51,765 nucleotides of DNA from the IMG/VR virus record IMGVR_UViG_3300027782_000120, positions 1-51,765 of that record; one strand, 5' to 3'. A program made the position numbers and the translations under genes. Below are positions 1 through 5,551 of the stretch, piece after piece. The notes beneath the pieces are model-generated. The model searched no databases, was not told the DNA's origin, and saw only the letters and a list, made by a program, of their open reading frames with translations. How positions within the stretch are numbered: position 1 is the first letter of the stretch; each line of letters starts with the position of its first letter. This stretch comes from a virus.

Positions 1-77
1 AATAAGATTACAGATTAAAGCGAACGGTATGTAGGTTTATCCATATCCATAACATGACATCACTCCTAATAAGTATT

Positions 78-153
78 GGACCCTTAGCTTAGTGGCTAAA
101 GCAGCAGACTTTTAATCTGTTTATCCTGGGTTCGAGTCCCAGAGGGTCCACCA
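78..153 (+). tRNA. tRNA-Lys (TTT)
   Basis: The acceptor pairs GGACCCT with AGGGTCC, followed by discriminator A and an encoded CCA. The anticodon stem GCAGA/TCTGT closes the loop CTTTTAA, so the anticodon is TTT. The T loop is TTCGAGT. This is the first gene of the array. Confidence 0.96.
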
Positions 154-335
154 TAATTGCTTGTAGGGAGAGCCTAGTCGCTCCCGCATGTATTGGAGAG
201 GCGTTGAAAACCTGGCGGTATACAGCAAGCAAACACTCGTCGGCCAACGGTACGGTTGTTCCGAAGGGGTTGGTAGTTGCCAACTGAGTGGGGTACACGG
301 TGTACAAGCCAGTCCCAATTGTACCGAGAGTTTAC
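154..335 (+). ncRNA. structured inter-tRNA spacer A (possible stable RNA)
   Basis: No ORF is supported here. Several clean helices are visible: GCTTG 159-163 with CAAGC 226-230, enclosing GGGAG 166-170 with CTCCC 181-185; then CGGTAC 248-253 with GTACCG 321-326, enclosing GTTGG 269-273/CCAAC 280-284 and GTACA 293-297/TGTAC 301-305. The second group would fold as a three-way junction. Whether this is a stable RNA or a processing element is not decided by the sequence. Confidence 0.35.
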
Positions 336-410
336 TGGCGTATAGCTCAGAGGAAGAGCACCGTCCTGATAAGACGGGGGCGGAAGGATCGTTACCTTCT
401 ACGCCAACCA
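336..410 (+). tRNA. tRNA-Ile (GAT)
   Basis: The acceptor TGGCGTA/TACGCCA is followed by A and CCA. The stem CCGTC/GACGG closes loop CTGATAA, giving anticodon GAT. The T stem GAAGG/CCTTC carries the loop ATCGTTA, which departs from the usual TTCRANT. Confidence 0.92.
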
Positions 411-416
411 GAATAA

Positions 417-493
417 CCGTGTGTAGCGCAGTCTGGTAGCGCATCTGCTTTGGGAGCAGAGGGTCGGGAGTTCGAGTCTCTCCACACGGACCA
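417..493 (+). tRNA. tRNA-Pro (TGG)
   Basis: The acceptor CCGTGTG/CACACGG is followed by A and CCA. The stem TCTGC/GCAGA closes loop TTTGGGA, giving anticodon TGG. The T loop is TTCGAGT. Confidence 0.95.
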
Positions 494-712
494 AAGGATG
501 TATCGTAGGGTCGATAGTTGGATAATACAATCTGGGTGGTTCCTGTGAGTACCAAGTCGCCTACGCCTCAATGCTTTCTATTAACCAAGAAAGTGTCATT
601 TGAGGGCGCTGTAAAGGGGCAGCAGGCAAACGTGTGAGCCACGTACCCTTGCTTTTCATCGCCTGTTCGATACGTCGACTGGCACCTCCAGCTTCCGGGC
701 TGGAGACTTATT
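494..712 (+). ncRNA. structured inter-tRNA spacer B (possible stable RNA)
   Basis: This is the longest spacer of the array and has no supported ORF. Hairpins include TATCG 501-505/CGATA 512-516, CTTTCT 574-579/AGAAAG 588-593, ACGTG 630-634/CACGT 640-644 and CTCCAG 686-691/CTGGAG 700-705. Positions 681-690 repeat the last ten bases of the downstream tRNA-Cys, but no tRNA fold precedes them. A function as RNA is inference. Confidence 0.33.
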
Positions 713-802
713 GGAGTGCATGTCTAGTCGGGGATACTAGCACCGCCTTGAAAGCGGTTGGAGCCGAAAGGCCAGGGGTTCGATTCCGCCATCACTCCGC
801 CA
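713..802 (+). tRNA. tRNA-Ser (TGA)
   Basis: This is a class II tRNA with a long variable arm, as expected for serine. Acceptor GGAGTG pairs with CACTCC, followed by G and CCA. The stem ACCGC/GCGGT closes loop CTTGAAA, giving anticodon TGA. Confidence 0.93.
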
Positions 803-933
803 TTACAGGCTAGTTTCGTGGTTCTCGAGATAAACGAAACTAGGATTGTCATCGGCACATGCCACCGTGTGTTAACCGATGTAAAAGAAGCCGGTAGGCG
901 AGTCAGGAGCCAGTTAACGGTGGGCAGAAATTT
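803..933 (+). ncRNA. structured inter-tRNA spacer C (possible stable RNA)
   Basis: A perfect ten-pair stem joins CTAGTTTCGT at 810-819 to ACGAAACTAG at 834-843. A second stem joins CATCGG 850-855 to CCGATG 876-881. Part of the second element (GCCACCG and TTAAC) could instead pair with GTTAACGGTGG near 915-925, so two alternative folds are possible. No ORF is supported. Confidence 0.4.
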
Positions 934-1020
934 GAGTAGGCTGCAGAGACGGTGGACTGCAACGGACTGTAAATCCGTCCTCTTAGAGCGTTGTGGGTTC
1001 GAATCCTACCCTACTCACCA
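934..1020 (+). tRNA. tRNA-Tyr (GTA)
   Basis: The acceptor GAGTAGG/CCTACTC is followed by A and CCA. The stem ACGGA/TCCGT closes loop CTGTAAA, giving anticodon GTA. The variable arm is long, as in bacterial tyrosine tRNAs. Confidence 0.95.
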
Positions 1021-1026
1021 TAATAT

Positions 1027-1101
1027 GCAGCGTTCGTCTATCGGTTAGGATCCGGGATTTTCACTCCCGTAAGAGGGGTTCGACTCCCCTACGCTGTACC
1101 A
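1027..1101 (+). tRNA. tRNA-Glu (TTC)
   Basis: The acceptor GCAGCGT/ACGCTGT is followed by A and CCA. The stem CGGGA/TCCCG closes loop TTTTCAC, giving anticodon TTC. The T loop is TTCGACT. Confidence 0.95.
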
Positions 1102-1106
1102 AATAA

Positions 1107-1182
1107 GGACCGTTAGCTCAGTTGGTAGAGCAGGAGACTCTTAATCTCTTTGTCGTAGGTTCGATCCCTACACGGTTCACCA
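1107..1182 (+). tRNA. tRNA-Lys (CTT)
   Basis: The acceptor GGACCGT/ACGGTTC is followed by A and CCA. The stem GGAGA/TCTCT closes loop CTCTTAA, giving anticodon CTT. It is the second lysine isoacceptor of the array. Confidence 0.94.
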
Positions 1183-1192
1183 AATAAAGTAC

Positions 1193-1221
1193 TTGACTTC
1201 AGGTGCTAAATAAGGTAGAAT
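1193..1221 (+). promoter_or_regulatory. sigma70-like promoter for the lipoprotein gene
   Basis: TTGACT at 1193-1198 and TAGAAT at 1216-1221 are separated by 17 bases. The late-type motif CTAAATA (1206-1212) sits inside the spacer, so this gene may be read by two transcription programmes. Confidence 0.75.
1206..1212 (+). promoter_or_regulatory. late-promoter-like CTAAATA motif
   Basis: This is the CTAAATA variant of the T4-late-type octamer found upstream of many genes in this window. It lies 31 bases before the lipoprotein ATG and inside the spacer of a sigma70-like promoter. Confidence 0.45.
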
Positions 1222-1243
1222 ATATCTATGATGGAGGTTAGTG

Positions 1244-1525
1244 ATGCATAAGATTATTTTGGTTGCAGTTAGTGCTTGTGCATTAGCTGGTTGTACAGTT
1301 CGCGAGCAGCAGCTTGCTACTGCTGGTGTTGCTGGTGCAGTCGTAGGTTCAATGCTTACTGCTCCTGCACCTCAGCCTCGTCCATATTACGTTGAGCAGC
1401 CTCGTTATGTCGAGCATCCTCGATATATTTCTCCTCCGCCTCGTCGTCCTCGTTGCTATGCTTACTGGGAAAACACTCGTCGTGGTTATGTAGAACGCCA
1501 GGTTTGTGGTAACCATATCCCATAA
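1244..1525 (+). CDS. small lipoprotein
   Basis: The 93-residue product begins with a signal peptide of about 16 residues that ends in the lipobox LAGC, with Cys17 as the predicted lipidation site. A glycine/alanine-rich stretch follows, then a segment rich in proline, tyrosine and arginine with repeated PRY motifs. The ATG at 1244 is preferred to the GTG three bases upstream because GGAGG at 1233-1237 is well placed. It stands alone between two tRNA blocks. The likely location is the inner face of the outer membrane or the periplasmic face of the inner membrane. A role in superinfection exclusion or lysis is possible, but nothing in the sequence settles it. Confidence 0.8.
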   Translation: MHKIILVAVSACALAGCTVREQQLATAGVAGAVVGSMLTAPAPQPRPYYVEQPRYVEHPRYISPPPRRPRCYAYWENTRRGYVERQVCGNHIP

Positions 1526-1551
1526 TAAGGATAGGTATTATTATAGTTTAA

Positions 1552-1627
1552 TTCCCGATAGCTCAGTTGGTAGAGCATTCGACTGTTAATCGAATGGTCC
1601 TAGGTTCGAGTCCTAGTCGGGGAGCCA
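1552..1627 (+). tRNA. tRNA-Asn (GTT)
   Basis: The acceptor TTCCCGA/TCGGGGA is followed by G and CCA. The stem TTCGA/TCGAA closes loop CTGTTAA, giving anticodon GTT. Confidence 0.95.
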
Positions 1628-1631
1628 ATAT

Positions 1632-1706
1632 GGTCCGTTAGCTCAGTGGAAGAGCAACTCCTTTACACGGAGAAGGTCGGCAGTTCAACCCTGTCACGGA
1701 CTACCA
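1632..1706 (+). tRNA. tRNA-Val (TAC)
   Basis: The acceptor GGTCCGT/ACGGACT is followed by A and CCA. The loop TTTACAC gives anticodon TAC. The outermost anticodon-stem pair is an A-A mismatch; the other four pairs are sound. Confidence 0.93.
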
Positions 1707-1822
1707 CAATTAACCTGTGCCGACGGGTCCTACCACGTTCAAGCTTTGGATTGTGGCTTCGACGGAAGTCCCAAAGTAAGTGGCTGAGGTCAAGAGGGTG
1801 CTTGATACAGGTTAACGATATT
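1707..1822 (+). ncRNA. structured inter-tRNA spacer D (possible stable RNA)
   Basis: A perfect nine-pair stem, TTAACCTGT at 1710-1718 with ACAGGTTAA at 1807-1815, closes almost the entire spacer. Inside it CTTTGG 1744-1749 pairs with CCAAAG 1771-1776 and stacks on GGCTTC 1755-1760/GAAGTC 1765-1770 around the tetraloop GACG. A further CCAC/GTGG pairing is possible. This compact fold of about 106 nt is the best RNA candidate of the spacers. No ORF is supported. Confidence 0.45.
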
Positions 1823-1898
1823 GGGGGATTAGCTCAGTTGGGAGAGCGACTGCTTTGCACGCAGTAGGTCATCGGTTCGATCCCGGTATCCTCCACCA
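1823..1898 (+). tRNA. tRNA-Ala (TGC)
   Basis: The acceptor GGGGGAT/ATCCTCC is followed by A and CCA. The stem ACTGC/GCAGT closes loop TTTGCAC, giving anticodon TGC. Confidence 0.95.
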
Positions 1899-1997
1899 TA
1901 GGTGATGAGTTGTAGGTAAACCTGAATACGCTAGGGAACCTTCCTAACTGTTGAGTGCTGATGTCGTCACGCACTAGGGACTCAACAGTCCAGTTTC
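1899..1997 (+). ncRNA. structured inter-tRNA spacer E (possible stable RNA)
   Basis: A perfect ten-pair stem joins ACTGTTGAGT at 1947-1956 to ACTCAACAGT at 1980-1989. Smaller hairpins (AGG/CCT and TAGG/CCTA) precede it. No ORF is supported. Confidence 0.4.
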
Positions 1998-2073
1998 GCC
2001 CGTATAGCTCATCTGGTAGAGCACCTGTTTTGTACTCAGGAGGCGGTGGGTTCGAGTCCTGCTGCGGGCACCA
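1998..2073 (+). tRNA. tRNA-Thr (TGT)
   Basis: The acceptor GCCCGTA/TGCGGGC is followed by A and CCA. The loop TTTGTAC gives anticodon TGT. The anticodon stem has a T-T mismatch next to the loop. Confidence 0.92.
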
Positions 2074-2175
2074 TAGGCAAACAGCATCAAGGTCCAACTT
2101 GATACAAGAGAGTCGCGACTCCCTGCTCAACGGTTGTCAGTGACGATGGGTGATATCGGAACTGTCACAGTTTAT
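2074..2175 (+). ncRNA. structured inter-tRNA spacer F (possible stable RNA)
   Basis: ATCAAG 2086-2091 pairs with CTTGAT 2098-2103. A perfect twelve-base palindrome, GAGTCGCGACTC, lies at 2110-2121. GTGAC and GTCAC close a further stem near the 3' end. No ORF is supported. Confidence 0.33.
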
Positions 2176-2250
2176 CGCGGAGTGGAGAAGTAGAATCTCA
2201 TTTGGCTCATACCCAAAAGATCGTCTGTGCAATTCAGACCTCCGCAACCA
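2176..2250 (+). tRNA. initiator-like tRNA-fMet (CAT)
   Basis: The first acceptor pair is a C1-A72 mismatch, followed by six good pairs (GCGGAG/CTCCGC), A and CCA. The D stem GAGA/TCTC places A11 opposite T24. Both are hallmarks of bacterial initiator tRNA. The anticodon loop is CTCATAC (CAT). The stem TTTGG/CCAAA has two, not three, terminal G-C pairs, so it lacks the full initiator signature. The T loop TGCAATT is atypical. Confidence 0.82.
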
Positions 2251-2254
2251 AATT

Positions 2255-2329
2255 GCTCACATCTACTAAGCGTAAGTAATCCTGCTTTGAGTCAGGAGGA
2301 TGTAGGTTCAAGCCCTACTGTGAGCTCCT
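2255..2329 (+). tRNA. aberrant tRNA, Gln-like (TTG) with eight-base anticodon loop
   Basis: The acceptor GCTCACA/TGTGAGC and T arm GTAGG-TTCAAGC-CCTAC are sound. The anticodon stem TCCTG 2280-2284/CAGGA 2293-2297 is perfect but encloses eight bases, CTTTGAGT, instead of seven. The D loop lacks the usual GG pair, and the 3' end reads TCCT rather than xCCA. It is either a decaying gene or a tRNA with altered decoding. Under the normal register the anticodon would be TTG. Confidence 0.6.
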
Positions 2330-2334
2330 AAATT

Positions 2335-2409
2335 GATCCTGTAAGCATCTGGTGAGGCTGACCCTCTGTCTAAGGGTTGAGGAGGGTTCGATTCCCTTCA
2401 GGATCGCCA
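2335..2409 (+). tRNA. tRNA-Asp (GTC)
   Basis: The acceptor GATCCTG/CAGGATC is followed by G and CCA. The stem ACCCT/AGGGT closes loop CTGTCTA, giving anticodon GTC. Confidence 0.93.
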
Positions 2410-2414
2410 TATAA

Positions 2415-2489
2415 TGGGGATTAGTTAAATTGGTATAACGGAGGATTCTGACTCCTTTATTCGAGGTTCGAGTCCTTGATCCCCAGCCA
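2415..2489 (+). tRNA. tRNA-Gln (CTG)
   Basis: The acceptor TGGGGAT/ATCCCCA begins with U1, typical for glutamine, and is followed by G and CCA. The stem GAGGA/TCCTT closes loop TTCTGAC, giving anticodon CTG. Confidence 0.92.
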
Positions 2490-2645
2490 ACACGTGGTAA
2501 GGAAAGCCTAGAGCGCCCCAGCTGCAGCAAGGGGCAAAGTAGGATCGGTTTGATCGACTGATAAGAGGAGCATGGGCAAGTTCATTTTACGGGATCTAAG
2601 ATCGTCCGATGAACCAGATACCGCACCTGCCACATAAATATTATC
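2490..2645 (+). ncRNA. structured inter-tRNA spacer G (possible stable RNA)
   Basis: An outer helix, GTGG 2494-2497 plus AGG 2500-2502 with CCT 2626-2628 plus CCAC 2630-2633, closes nearly the whole spacer. Inside are GCCCC 2515-2519/GGGGC 2531-2535 and GTTCAT 2580-2585/ATGAAC 2609-2614. No ORF is supported. Confidence 0.38.
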
Positions 2646-2720
2646 GGTGCCTGAGTAGGATGGTAATGCATTCGCCTGCAAAGCGATAAGAACCCAGTTC
2701 GATTCTGGGAGGCACCTCCA
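2646..2720 (+). tRNA. tRNA-Cys (GCA)
   Basis: The acceptor GGTGCCT/AGGCACC is followed by discriminator T, as expected for cysteine, and CCA. The loop CTGCAAA gives anticodon GCA. The T arm is CCCAG-TTCGATT-CTGGG. Confidence 0.95.
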
Positions 2721-2724
2721 ATAC

Positions 2725-2801
2725 GTCTCGATAGCTCAACTGGATAGAGCATCGGTCTACGAAACCGAAGGCTAGGGGTTCGAATCCCTTTCGGGACGCC
2801 A
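2725..2801 (+). tRNA. tRNA-Arg (ACG)
   Basis: The acceptor GTCTCGA/TCGGGAC is followed by G and CCA. The stem TCGGT/ACCGA closes loop CTACGAA, giving anticodon ACG. A34 would normally be converted to inosine by host TadA. Confidence 0.95.
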
Positions 2802-2820
2802 TTTTTGAAAGAGATATATA

Positions 2821-3429
2821 ATGTATGAAAACATCTTTAGTCTTTTCCCAACAGCTTTGTATACTGCGAATATAGATCGTAAATTTTCAAGTTCAGAACT
2901 TGATTTTGTAAAGACTCTTAGTCAAAACATTAACAATAATAAAGAAAATGTGTCTAGTAAAGACAAGTATGTTATTGAGAATGAACTCTTTCATTCTTTG
3001 AAAGATTTTTGTCAGCTTCATCTAAATCATTACTATAATGATGTGGTAAAGCCGAAAAACGATTCTACGATTAGGATTACCCAGTCTTGGTTGAATTTTT
3101 CACAAAAAGGTCAAGGCCATCATCAACATATTCATGCGAATAGTTATCTTAGTGGTGTGTTCTATATAAATACTAATCCTGATGATAATATTACCTTTCT
3201 TCGTGGTTATGATACTCCAATTGAAATTGGTTCTTCAGACTATAATCCATGGAATTCTCTTAGCTGGAGAGTACCAGTAGATACTGGTATGTTGTTAATT
3301 TTCCCATCATCGTTGTTACATTTTGTTCCACCAGTAACTGGTGATAAGACAAGAATCAGTTTGAGCTTTAATTCTTTTCCTGTTGGTGTTATTGGAAATG
3401 GAATAGATGCTACAGAGTTGTATATATAA
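2821..3429 (+). CDS. 2OG-Fe(II) oxygenase family protein
   Basis: The 202-residue product has the layout of the short phage and marine-bacterial 2OG-Fe(II) oxygenase family (2OG-FeII_Oxy_5 type). A histidine-rich iron-binding segment lies at His100-His105 within GQGHHQHIHAN. Strands of a double-stranded beta helix follow, and a second iron ligand His167 lies in the motif FPSSLLHFVPP. Arg178 in the RISLSFN strand would bind 2-oxoglutarate. Members hydroxylate proteins or small molecules; the substrate here is not visible. AAAGAGAT precedes the ATG. It sits between tRNA-Arg and tRNA-Gly. Confidence 0.82.
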   Translation: MYENIFSLFPTALYTANIDRKFSSSELDFVKTLSQNINNNKENVSSKDKYVIENELFHSLKDFCQLHLNHYYNDVVKPKNDSTIRITQSWLNFSQKGQGHHQHIHANSYLSGVFYINTNPDDNITFLRGYDTPIEIGSSDYNPWNSLSWRVPVDTGMLLIFPSSLLHFVPPVTGDKTRISLSFNSFPVGVIGNGIDATELYI

Positions 3430-3435
3430 AGTTAA

Positions 3436-3510
3436 GCGGGTATAGCTCAGTGGTAGAGCACTTCGTTGCCAACGAAGATGTCGTCGGTTCGACCCCGATT
3501 GCCCGCTCCA
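3436..3510 (+). tRNA. tRNA-Gly (GCC)
   Basis: The acceptor GCGGGTA/TGCCCGC is followed by discriminator T and CCA. The stem CTTCG/CGAAG closes loop TTGCCAA, giving anticodon GCC. Confidence 0.95.
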
Positions 3511-3528
3511 TTTTTGAAAAGATTTGCA

Positions 3529-4161
3529 ATGAATATTAGCTTCTTTCGTACTATTATTAGATTATACACAATGACTAGCATTGAAAGGATGAATTGTTTA
3601 TACAATTCTCTGGAATATATCAGAAAAAACCAAATCGATGGCGATTATGTTGAGTGTGGTGTTTACAAGGGTGGTAATATCCTAGGGATTCTAAAATATC
3701 TCGAACATCATAATTTAACTGCTGATGTTTGGGCGTATGATACATTTGCAGGTATGACAGCTCCAGAAGATATTGATGTAGATTATAATGGATCCTTGGC
3801 GATAAATATTCTTGATGAAGTAATGTGTTTATCTCCTCTAGAAGAATTTATCGAAACTATTTCAAGTTCGAATTACCCAAAAGAAAAAGTTAAAATTGTT
3901 GTAGGAGATATTTGTCAAACTTTACTAGATGTTGGAAATATTCCTGATAGGATAGCTCTGTTAAGGCTTGATACAGATTGGTATGCTTCTACAAAAATAG
4001 AACTAGAAGTTTTATGGGAAAAGTTAGTTCCTGGTGGTATTATGATTATCGATGATTATGGCCACTGGCAAGGTTGCAAGAAAGCAGTTGATGAATTTTT
4101 CGATGGTAAAAATCAAAAATTTTATCAAATCGATTATACCGGTATTTTGACGTTTAAATAA
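3529..4161 (+). CDS. TylF/MycF-like O-methyltransferase
   Basis: The 210-residue product matches the macrocin O-methyltransferase (TylF) family of SAM- and metal-dependent enzymes. The SAM-binding loop VECGVYKGG is at residues 41-49. The acidic metal-site segment LDTDWY is at 147-152, and DDYGHWQG is at 175-182. These enzymes methylate sugar or catechol hydroxyls. In this phage a role in tailoring a sugar on DNA or on the cell surface is plausible because glycosyltransferases and an epimerase are encoded nearby, but that is inference. The reading frame is open upstream into tRNA-Gly. I chose the ATG at 3529 because the upstream part overlaps the tRNA; 3571 is a possible alternative. Confidence 0.83.
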   Translation: MNISFFRTIIRLYTMTSIERMNCLYNSLEYIRKNQIDGDYVECGVYKGGNILGILKYLEHHNLTADVWAYDTFAGMTAPEDIDVDYNGSLAINILDEVMCLSPLEEFIETISSSNYPKEKVKIVVGDICQTLLDVGNIPDRIALLRLDTDWYASTKIELEVLWEKLVPGGIMIIDDYGHWQGCKKAVDEFFDGKNQKFYQIDYTGILTFK

Positions 4162-4164
4162 TAT

Positions 4165-4241
4165 GCCCGAGTAGTCCAATTGGCAGAGGCGCTGGTCTTA
4201 GAAACCAGATGTTGGGGGTTCAAATCCCTCTTCGGGCACCA
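4165..4241 (+). tRNA. tRNA-Leu (TAG), short variable arm
   Basis: The acceptor GCCCGAG/TTCGGGC is followed by A and CCA. The stem CTGGT/ACCAG closes loop CTTAGAA, giving anticodon TAG (codon CUA). The variable loop is only five bases, which is unusual for a bacterial leucine tRNA. Confidence 0.9.
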
Positions 4242-4246
4242 AATAT

Positions 4247-4322
4247 GCTGCAATAGCTCAGTTGGTAGAGCACTTGATTAGTAATCAAGATGTCGCGAGT
4301 TCGATCCTTGCTTGCAGCACCA
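4247..4322 (+). tRNA. tRNA-Thr (AGT)
   Basis: The acceptor GCTGCAA/TTGCAGC is followed by A and CCA. The stem CTTGA/TCAAG closes loop TTAGTAA, giving anticodon AGT. A34 probably needs editing to inosine. Confidence 0.94.
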
Positions 4323-4399
4323 GCCCATATAGCCAAACTGGTAAAGGCGACGGTCTCAAAATCCGTAATCTGTAAGTTCGAGTCTTACTATGGGCACCA
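4323..4399 (+). tRNA. tRNA-Leu (CAA), short variable arm
   Basis: It begins directly after the CCA of the preceding tRNA. The acceptor GCCCATA/TATGGGC is followed by A and CCA. The loop CTCAAAA gives anticodon CAA, with a T-T mismatch beside the loop. The variable loop is again short for leucine. Confidence 0.88.
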
Positions 4400-4400
4400 T

Positions 4401-4474
4401 GCTACCTTAGTGTAATGGCAGCACCCGAGCTTGTGGATCTCGGAGCACAGGATCGATACCTGTAGGTAGTACCA
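4401..4474 (+). tRNA. tRNA-His (GTG)
   Basis: The acceptor GCTACCT/AGGTAGT is followed by A and CCA. The loop TTGTGGA gives anticodon GTG. The base before position 1 is T and the discriminator is A, so the usual G-1:C73 pair of histidine tRNAs is absent. Confidence 0.88.
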
Positions 4475-4481
4475 TTATAAT

Positions 4482-4557
4482 GCCGATGTAGCTCAGTTGG
4501 TAGAGCGCACCCTTCATACGGGTATGGTCACTGGTTCAAGTCCAGTCTTCGGCACCA
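4482..4557 (+). tRNA. tRNA-Met or tRNA-Ile2 (CAT)
   Basis: The acceptor GCCGATG/CTTCGGC (one T-T mismatch) is followed by A and CCA. The loop TTCATAC gives anticodon CAT. It has a normal first acceptor pair, so it is an elongator methionine tRNA or an isoleucine tRNA needing lysidine; the sequence does not decide. Confidence 0.9.
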
Positions 4558-4559
4558 AT

Positions 4560-4635
4560 GCTCCTCTGGTATAGCTGGTGCGTACGCTGGTCTGAAGAAC
4601 CAGAGGATGCGGTTCGATTCCGTGGGGGAGCACCA
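4560..4635 (+). tRNA. tRNA-Phe (GAA)
   Basis: The acceptor GCTCCTC/GGGGAGC is followed by A and CCA. The stem CTGGT/ACCAG closes loop CTGAAGA, giving anticodon GAA. The 3' acceptor strand GGGGAG (4625-4630) is placed to act as the Shine-Dalgarno of the next gene. Confidence 0.94.
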
Positions 4636-4637
4636 AT

Positions 4638-4883
4638 ATGTTTGAATATGTAGTAACTTTTTTTGCCTTGTTTTTCACTGATATATTTTATGTTTACTAC
4701 TTGAAATCAGTTCAAGATGGCAAAACATTAAAAGCTAGTTGTTGGTCTGTTGTGGTATTTTTAATTGCCTGTGTGGCTGTTATCAATTACACAACAGACC
4801 ACATGCTGCTTATACCTGCCGCTGCTGGTGCTTTTCTTGGTACGTATGTAGGTATGATCATAAGAAAGAAACAGGAATTATAA
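4638..4883 (+). CDS. small three-helix membrane protein
   Basis: The 81-residue product is mostly hydrophobic. Helices are predicted at about residues 1-20, 33-50 and 55-74, and a short basic tail (RKK) follows. I do not recognise a family. The ATG lies two bases after tRNA-Phe, and the only purine-rich sequence at proper spacing is GGGGAG inside the tRNA acceptor stem. Translation may therefore compete with tRNA folding or processing. The stop codon overlaps a TATAAATA motif that serves the next gene. A holin-like role is possible but unsupported. Confidence 0.72.
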   Translation: MFEYVVTFFALFFTDIFYVYYLKSVQDGKTLKASCWSVVVFLIACVAVINYTTDHMLLIPAAAGAFLGTYVGMIIRKKQEL

Positions 4884-4886
4884 ATA
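4879..4886 (+). promoter_or_regulatory. T4-late-type promoter TATAAATA
   Basis: A perfect TATAAATA octamer overlaps the stop codon of the membrane protein gene and lies 20 bases before the next ATG. It matches the T4 late promoter core. Confidence 0.55.
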
Positions 4887-4906
4887 CTCCTAAAATAGGA
4901 GATATT

Positions 4907-5551
4907 ATGAAAACACTTGCTCTCTTCAACCATCACCCTGAATGTTCCAATCAGTGTTGTTTTGGTGTGATGAGAGCTTTGGAACCTCGCTACCGAGTTA
5001 AATGGTTTGACGTTCGTTCTAATCTAGATGAGGTTTTAAATGAGTCTGATGGATTGGTTTTTCCTGGCGGCATCGGTGATAGTGATAGCTATTTCGATTT
5101 CTTTACACGTACTAAAGCTAACAAAATCGCAAACTTCATTTCTAGAGGCGGTCGGTATGTGGGCATTTGCATGGGTGCTTATTGGGCTGGTTCTCGATAT
5201 TTTGACCTACTTGATGGGGTAAATCCCACCCAATATATTAAGCAGCCAACTGCTACCATCAAACGTTCATATGGCACAGTAGCATTTGTTTTCTGGGATG
5301 ATCTACCTTATCAGATGTTCTTCTATGACGGTTGCACGTATGTTGGAGAAGGGAAGTACGAATCAGTAGCTACATATACTGATGGTTTACCAATGGCAAT
5401 CATTCAGGGTAACATAGGTCTTATTGGTTGTCATCCCGAGAGCGAAGAATTTTGGTATGAGAAACCGTATCAGTATATAAACAAACACTGGCACAAGGGT
5501 GAACATCACCAGCTGCTATTAGAGTTCGTGGATAAATTATGGTCGAAATAA
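4907..5551 (+). CDS. BPL_N / GATase1-like protein
   Basis: The 214-residue product resembles the biotin-protein-ligase N-terminal (BPL_N) branch of the class I glutamine amidotransferase fold. The oxyanion strand reads GLVFPGGIGDS near residue 49. The nucleophile elbow GICMGAYWAG places Cys88 at the expected position, and a late GCHPESEEFWYEKP segment offers a histidine and glutamate. The reaction in phages is unknown. The ATG at 4907 follows AGGAGATATT with good spacing; the open frame upstream is read-through. The 3' end overlaps the HNH gene by 13 bases. Confidence 0.78.
   Translation: MKTLALFNHHPECSNQCCFGVMRALEPRYRVKWFDVRSNLDEVLNESDGLVFPGGIGDSDSYFDFFTRTKANKIANFISRGGRYVGICMGAYWAGSRYFDLLDGVNPTQYIKQPTATIKRSYGTVAFVFWDDLPYQMFFYDGCTYVGEGKYESVATYTDGLPMAIIQGNIGLIGCHPESEEFWYEKPYQYINKHWHKGEHHQLLLEFVDKLWSK

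Noticed and set aside
121-555. Minus-strand open frame of 144 codons across tRNA genes
   Set aside because: It runs through three tRNA genes in antisense, has no ribosome-binding site and codes for no recognisable domain. It is a shadow of GC-rich structured RNA.
660-712. Possible tRNA remnant ending GGCACCTCCA
   Set aside because: The ten bases match the tRNA-Cys 3' end, but no T arm, anticodon arm or complementary 5' acceptor precedes them. I kept it only as part of structured spacer B.
5040-5222. Open frame of 60 codons resembling a two-helix membrane protein
   Set aside because: It lies wholly inside the BPL_N-like gene in another frame and lacks a ribosome-binding site.
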